From CAZAQS01 sp964486825 (GTDB lineage: Bacteria > Chloroflexota > Anaerolineae > Anaerolineales > UBA4823): a stretch of DNA of 7,864 bases. How positions within the stretch are numbered: position 1 is the first letter of the stretch; the number at the start of each line of letters is the position of its first letter. This document shows positions 7,014 to 7,864 of this stretch, in pieces. Made by a program: the position numbers and the translations under genes. Where the stretch lies: assembly GCA_964486825.1 (NCBI GenBank), contig CAZAQS010000223.1, positions 1 to 7,864 of the forward strand. The letters are read 5' to 3'. A model generated the notes under the pieces. The model was not told the DNA's origin, did no database searches, and worked only from the letters and a program-made list of their open reading frames with translations.

Positions 7014-7207
7014 AACGCCTCCTGGTCAACACCTGTCCTAAAAACACTAGGTTCTTTCCTTTCTTATTAATAAATCCCACTAGCACATAATTTTGCTGCA
7101 AGTTCTTTACCTGATGGTGAATGTAGGCTTGTTTTTGTAGTTGACGGCGATCAAAATGTAATCTTATTCACATAACCATCTTTAGTGTATACCAAAGGAT
7201 TGTTTTA

Positions 7208-7240
7208 CTCAAGGGGTAGACCCCCTTCAGTTTTGAGGGT
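7208..7240. repeat. Cluster of mutually exclusive hairpins
   Basis: AAGGGG (7211-7216) pairs perfectly with CCCCTT (7222-7227) around a 5-base loop. The same C-run can instead pair downstream: CCCTTCA (7223-7229) with TTTGAGGG-side bases 7233-7239, with one wobble and one mismatch. CTCAA (7208-7212) can also pair with TTGAG (7233-7237), enclosing the first stem. Neither strand shows a clean U-run after a stem. This is candidate leader structure, operator, or chance in a C/G-run. Confidence 0.35.
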
Positions 7241-7270
7241 TTGAATAACAACCTTTAAGCTCGGTTTGTC

Positions 7271-7278
7271 ATTATAAT
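7271..7278. promoter_or_regulatory. Symmetric -10 element (candidate promoter, possibly bidirectional)
   Basis: ATTATAAT is its own reverse complement, so it offers a perfect TATAAT on the plus strand (7273-7278) and on the minus strand (7276-7271). Toward the CpaE-like gene it would give a leader of about 65 bases. Toward the HD-GYP gene the leader would be about 250 bases and include the hairpin cluster. No good -35 lies 16-18 bases away on either strand; on the minus strand TTGAGA (7296-7291) is 14 bases away. Use by a sigma-70-type polymerase is therefore only possible. Confidence 0.35.
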
Positions 7279-7351
7279 ATGCGTAATCTTTCTCAAGACC
7301 TCGCAATTTGTTTAGGTGAACGATCAATTTACCTCGATCAGGAGGACTTTT

Positions 7352-7864
7352 ATGAAAACGCAGGAACGTATTCGGGTTCTTATCGTTGAAAGTACACCGC
7401 AGGTTACCAAACAGCTCCGCAAGTTGCTCAATCTAATGGATAACGTAGAGGTATTAAAAGACGTTCGAACGGGACAGGAAGCAATCCATGAGATTCGGGA
7501 GAGCAAGCCGGAAGTAGCGATCGTAGATATTAACCTTGCAGACGTTAACGGATTGAACCTCACAGAGATGATCCGCCGGGACCTGCCAATGACGCAGGTG
7601 GTGGTAGTATCAGAAGACAAGTATTACGATACGGTTTTGCGGGCCATGAGAAATGGTGCGTCTGATTTCGTGACCCATGACGCTACCCTGGATGAGCTGA
7701 GCCTGGCCGTGAACCGGGCCGGGGAGATTGCCCTGCAAGATAAAATGAAGGTACATACCTTCGACTACAAGGATTTTGAAGGGCCAAAACCTCCGATCGA
7801 AAGTGGTCCCCAAAATGGGAAGATCATTTCTGTGTTCAGCCCCAAGGGTGGCACCGGAGTAACA
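7352..7864 (+). CDS. cpaE: Receiver domain fused to CpaE/TadZ-like MinD/ParA ATPase, 3'-truncated
   Basis: The ATG at 7352 has GGAGG at 7341-7345 with 6-base spacing, and the frame stays open to the last base (171 codons visible). Residues about 7-125 are a CheY-like receiver: IRVLIVEST strand, phospho-acceptor Asp59 in VAIVDINL, Ser87 in VVVVSED, GASDF near 102-106. It is atypical: the acidic pair is Glu13-Ser14, and the usual Lys is His109. A linker at about 126-155 leads to KIISVFSPKGGTGVT, the deviant Walker A of the MinD/ParA group, with Lys165 kept and Val170 where the second Lys normally is. That substitution is common in CpaE/TadZ proteins, which place the Tad (type IVc) pilus machine at a cell site. 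Continuation and further Tad genes are expected downstream. Divergent from the HD-GYP gene. The family call is firm; the exact symbol is less so. Confidence 0.88.
   Translation, partial: MKTQERIRVLIVESTPQVTKQLRKLLNLMDNVEVLKDVRTGQEAIHEIRESKPEVAIVDINLADVNGLNLTEMIRRDLPMTQVVVVSEDKYYDTVLRAMRNGASDFVTHDATLDELSLAVNRAGEIALQDKMKVHTFDYKDFEGPKPPIESGPQNGKIISVFSPKGGTGVT

Larger units (their letters stand above)
7014..7351. other. Divergent intergenic region between the HD-GYP gene and the CpaE-like gene
   Basis: These 338 bases hold no convincing gene on either strand. They carry the ribosome sites of both flanking genes (AGGAGG at 7018-7023 on the minus strand, GGAGG at 7341-7345 on the plus strand), a symmetric -10-like ATTATAAT at 7271-7278, a hairpin cluster at 7208-7240, and CGATCA three times (7148, 7321 and 7335). 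TTGACG at 7141 resembles a -35 but has no -10 at the right distance. The stretch is AT-richer than the genes, as expected for control DNA. Transcription start sites for both genes should lie here. Confidence 0.7.

Noticed and set aside
7141..7193. Plus-strand promoter candidates TTGACG (7141) or TTCACA (7167) with TATACC (7188)
   Set aside because: TTGACG has no -10 16-18 bases downstream, and TTCACA to TATACC is only 15 bases with a poor -10; neither is strong enough to list.
7610..7813. Minus-strand frames inside the CpaE-like gene (also 7324-7620)
   Set aside because: They are antisense to a clear receiver/ATPase reading frame with an ideal ribosome site.

Overview
The window looks like bacterial chromosome with moderate base composition, tightly packed genes and ordinary Shine-Dalgarno sites. 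It contains a histone-deacetylase-family enzyme, an ABC exporter of the 'NPVVQKELRSRMRG' permease type, a Pro/Ser/Thr-linker surface protein, an HD-GYP protein and a receiver-CpaE/TadZ fusion. That combination is most like Chloroflexota (Anaerolineae-type) genomes. This is inferred from protein style only, and no rRNA or marker gene is present to confirm it. I see no tRNA, rRNA, CRISPR array, transposase or phage gene.

Layout: (1) Positions 1-633, plus strand: the C-terminal part of a zinc-dependent histone deacetylase/AcuC-type amidohydrolase, cut by the window start. (2) Positions 668-3796, minus strand: a probable three-gene operon, read from high to low coordinate. It holds an ABC ATPase (2831-3796), an ABC-2 type permease (1865-2809) and, 108 to 109 bases further on, an extended SDR NAD(P)-dependent epimerase/reductase with a C-terminal membrane anchor (668-1756). 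(3) Positions 3987-7013, minus strand: three genes. An HD-GYP protein (5319-7013) is followed after 39 bases by a small DnaJ-type zinc-motif protein made of two tandem repeats (4992-5279). After a gap with its own likely promoter comes a membrane-anchored, Cys-rich protein with a possible double-psi beta-barrel/3D-like domain (3987-4799). (4) Positions 7014-7351: a 338-base divergent intergenic region with a symmetric -10 element and competing hairpins. (5) Positions 7352 to the window end, plus strand: the start of a response-regulator-like receiver fused to a CpaE/TadZ (MinD/ParA-like) ATPase, which normally opens or sits in a Tad (type IVc) pilus locus.

Working together: the exporter pair probably moves an unidentified substrate, and the SDR may act on a membrane-associated one. 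The HD-GYP protein probably degrades cyclic di-GMP and is transcribed divergently from a pilus-localisation ATPase, so the right half may be a surface or pilus control region. The zinc-motif protein and the Cys-rich anchored protein in the same block have no function I can name. The most interesting parts are the HD-GYP/zinc-repeat/Cys-rich trio and the regulatory DNA between 7014 and 7351. I see no proof of a wholly new system.
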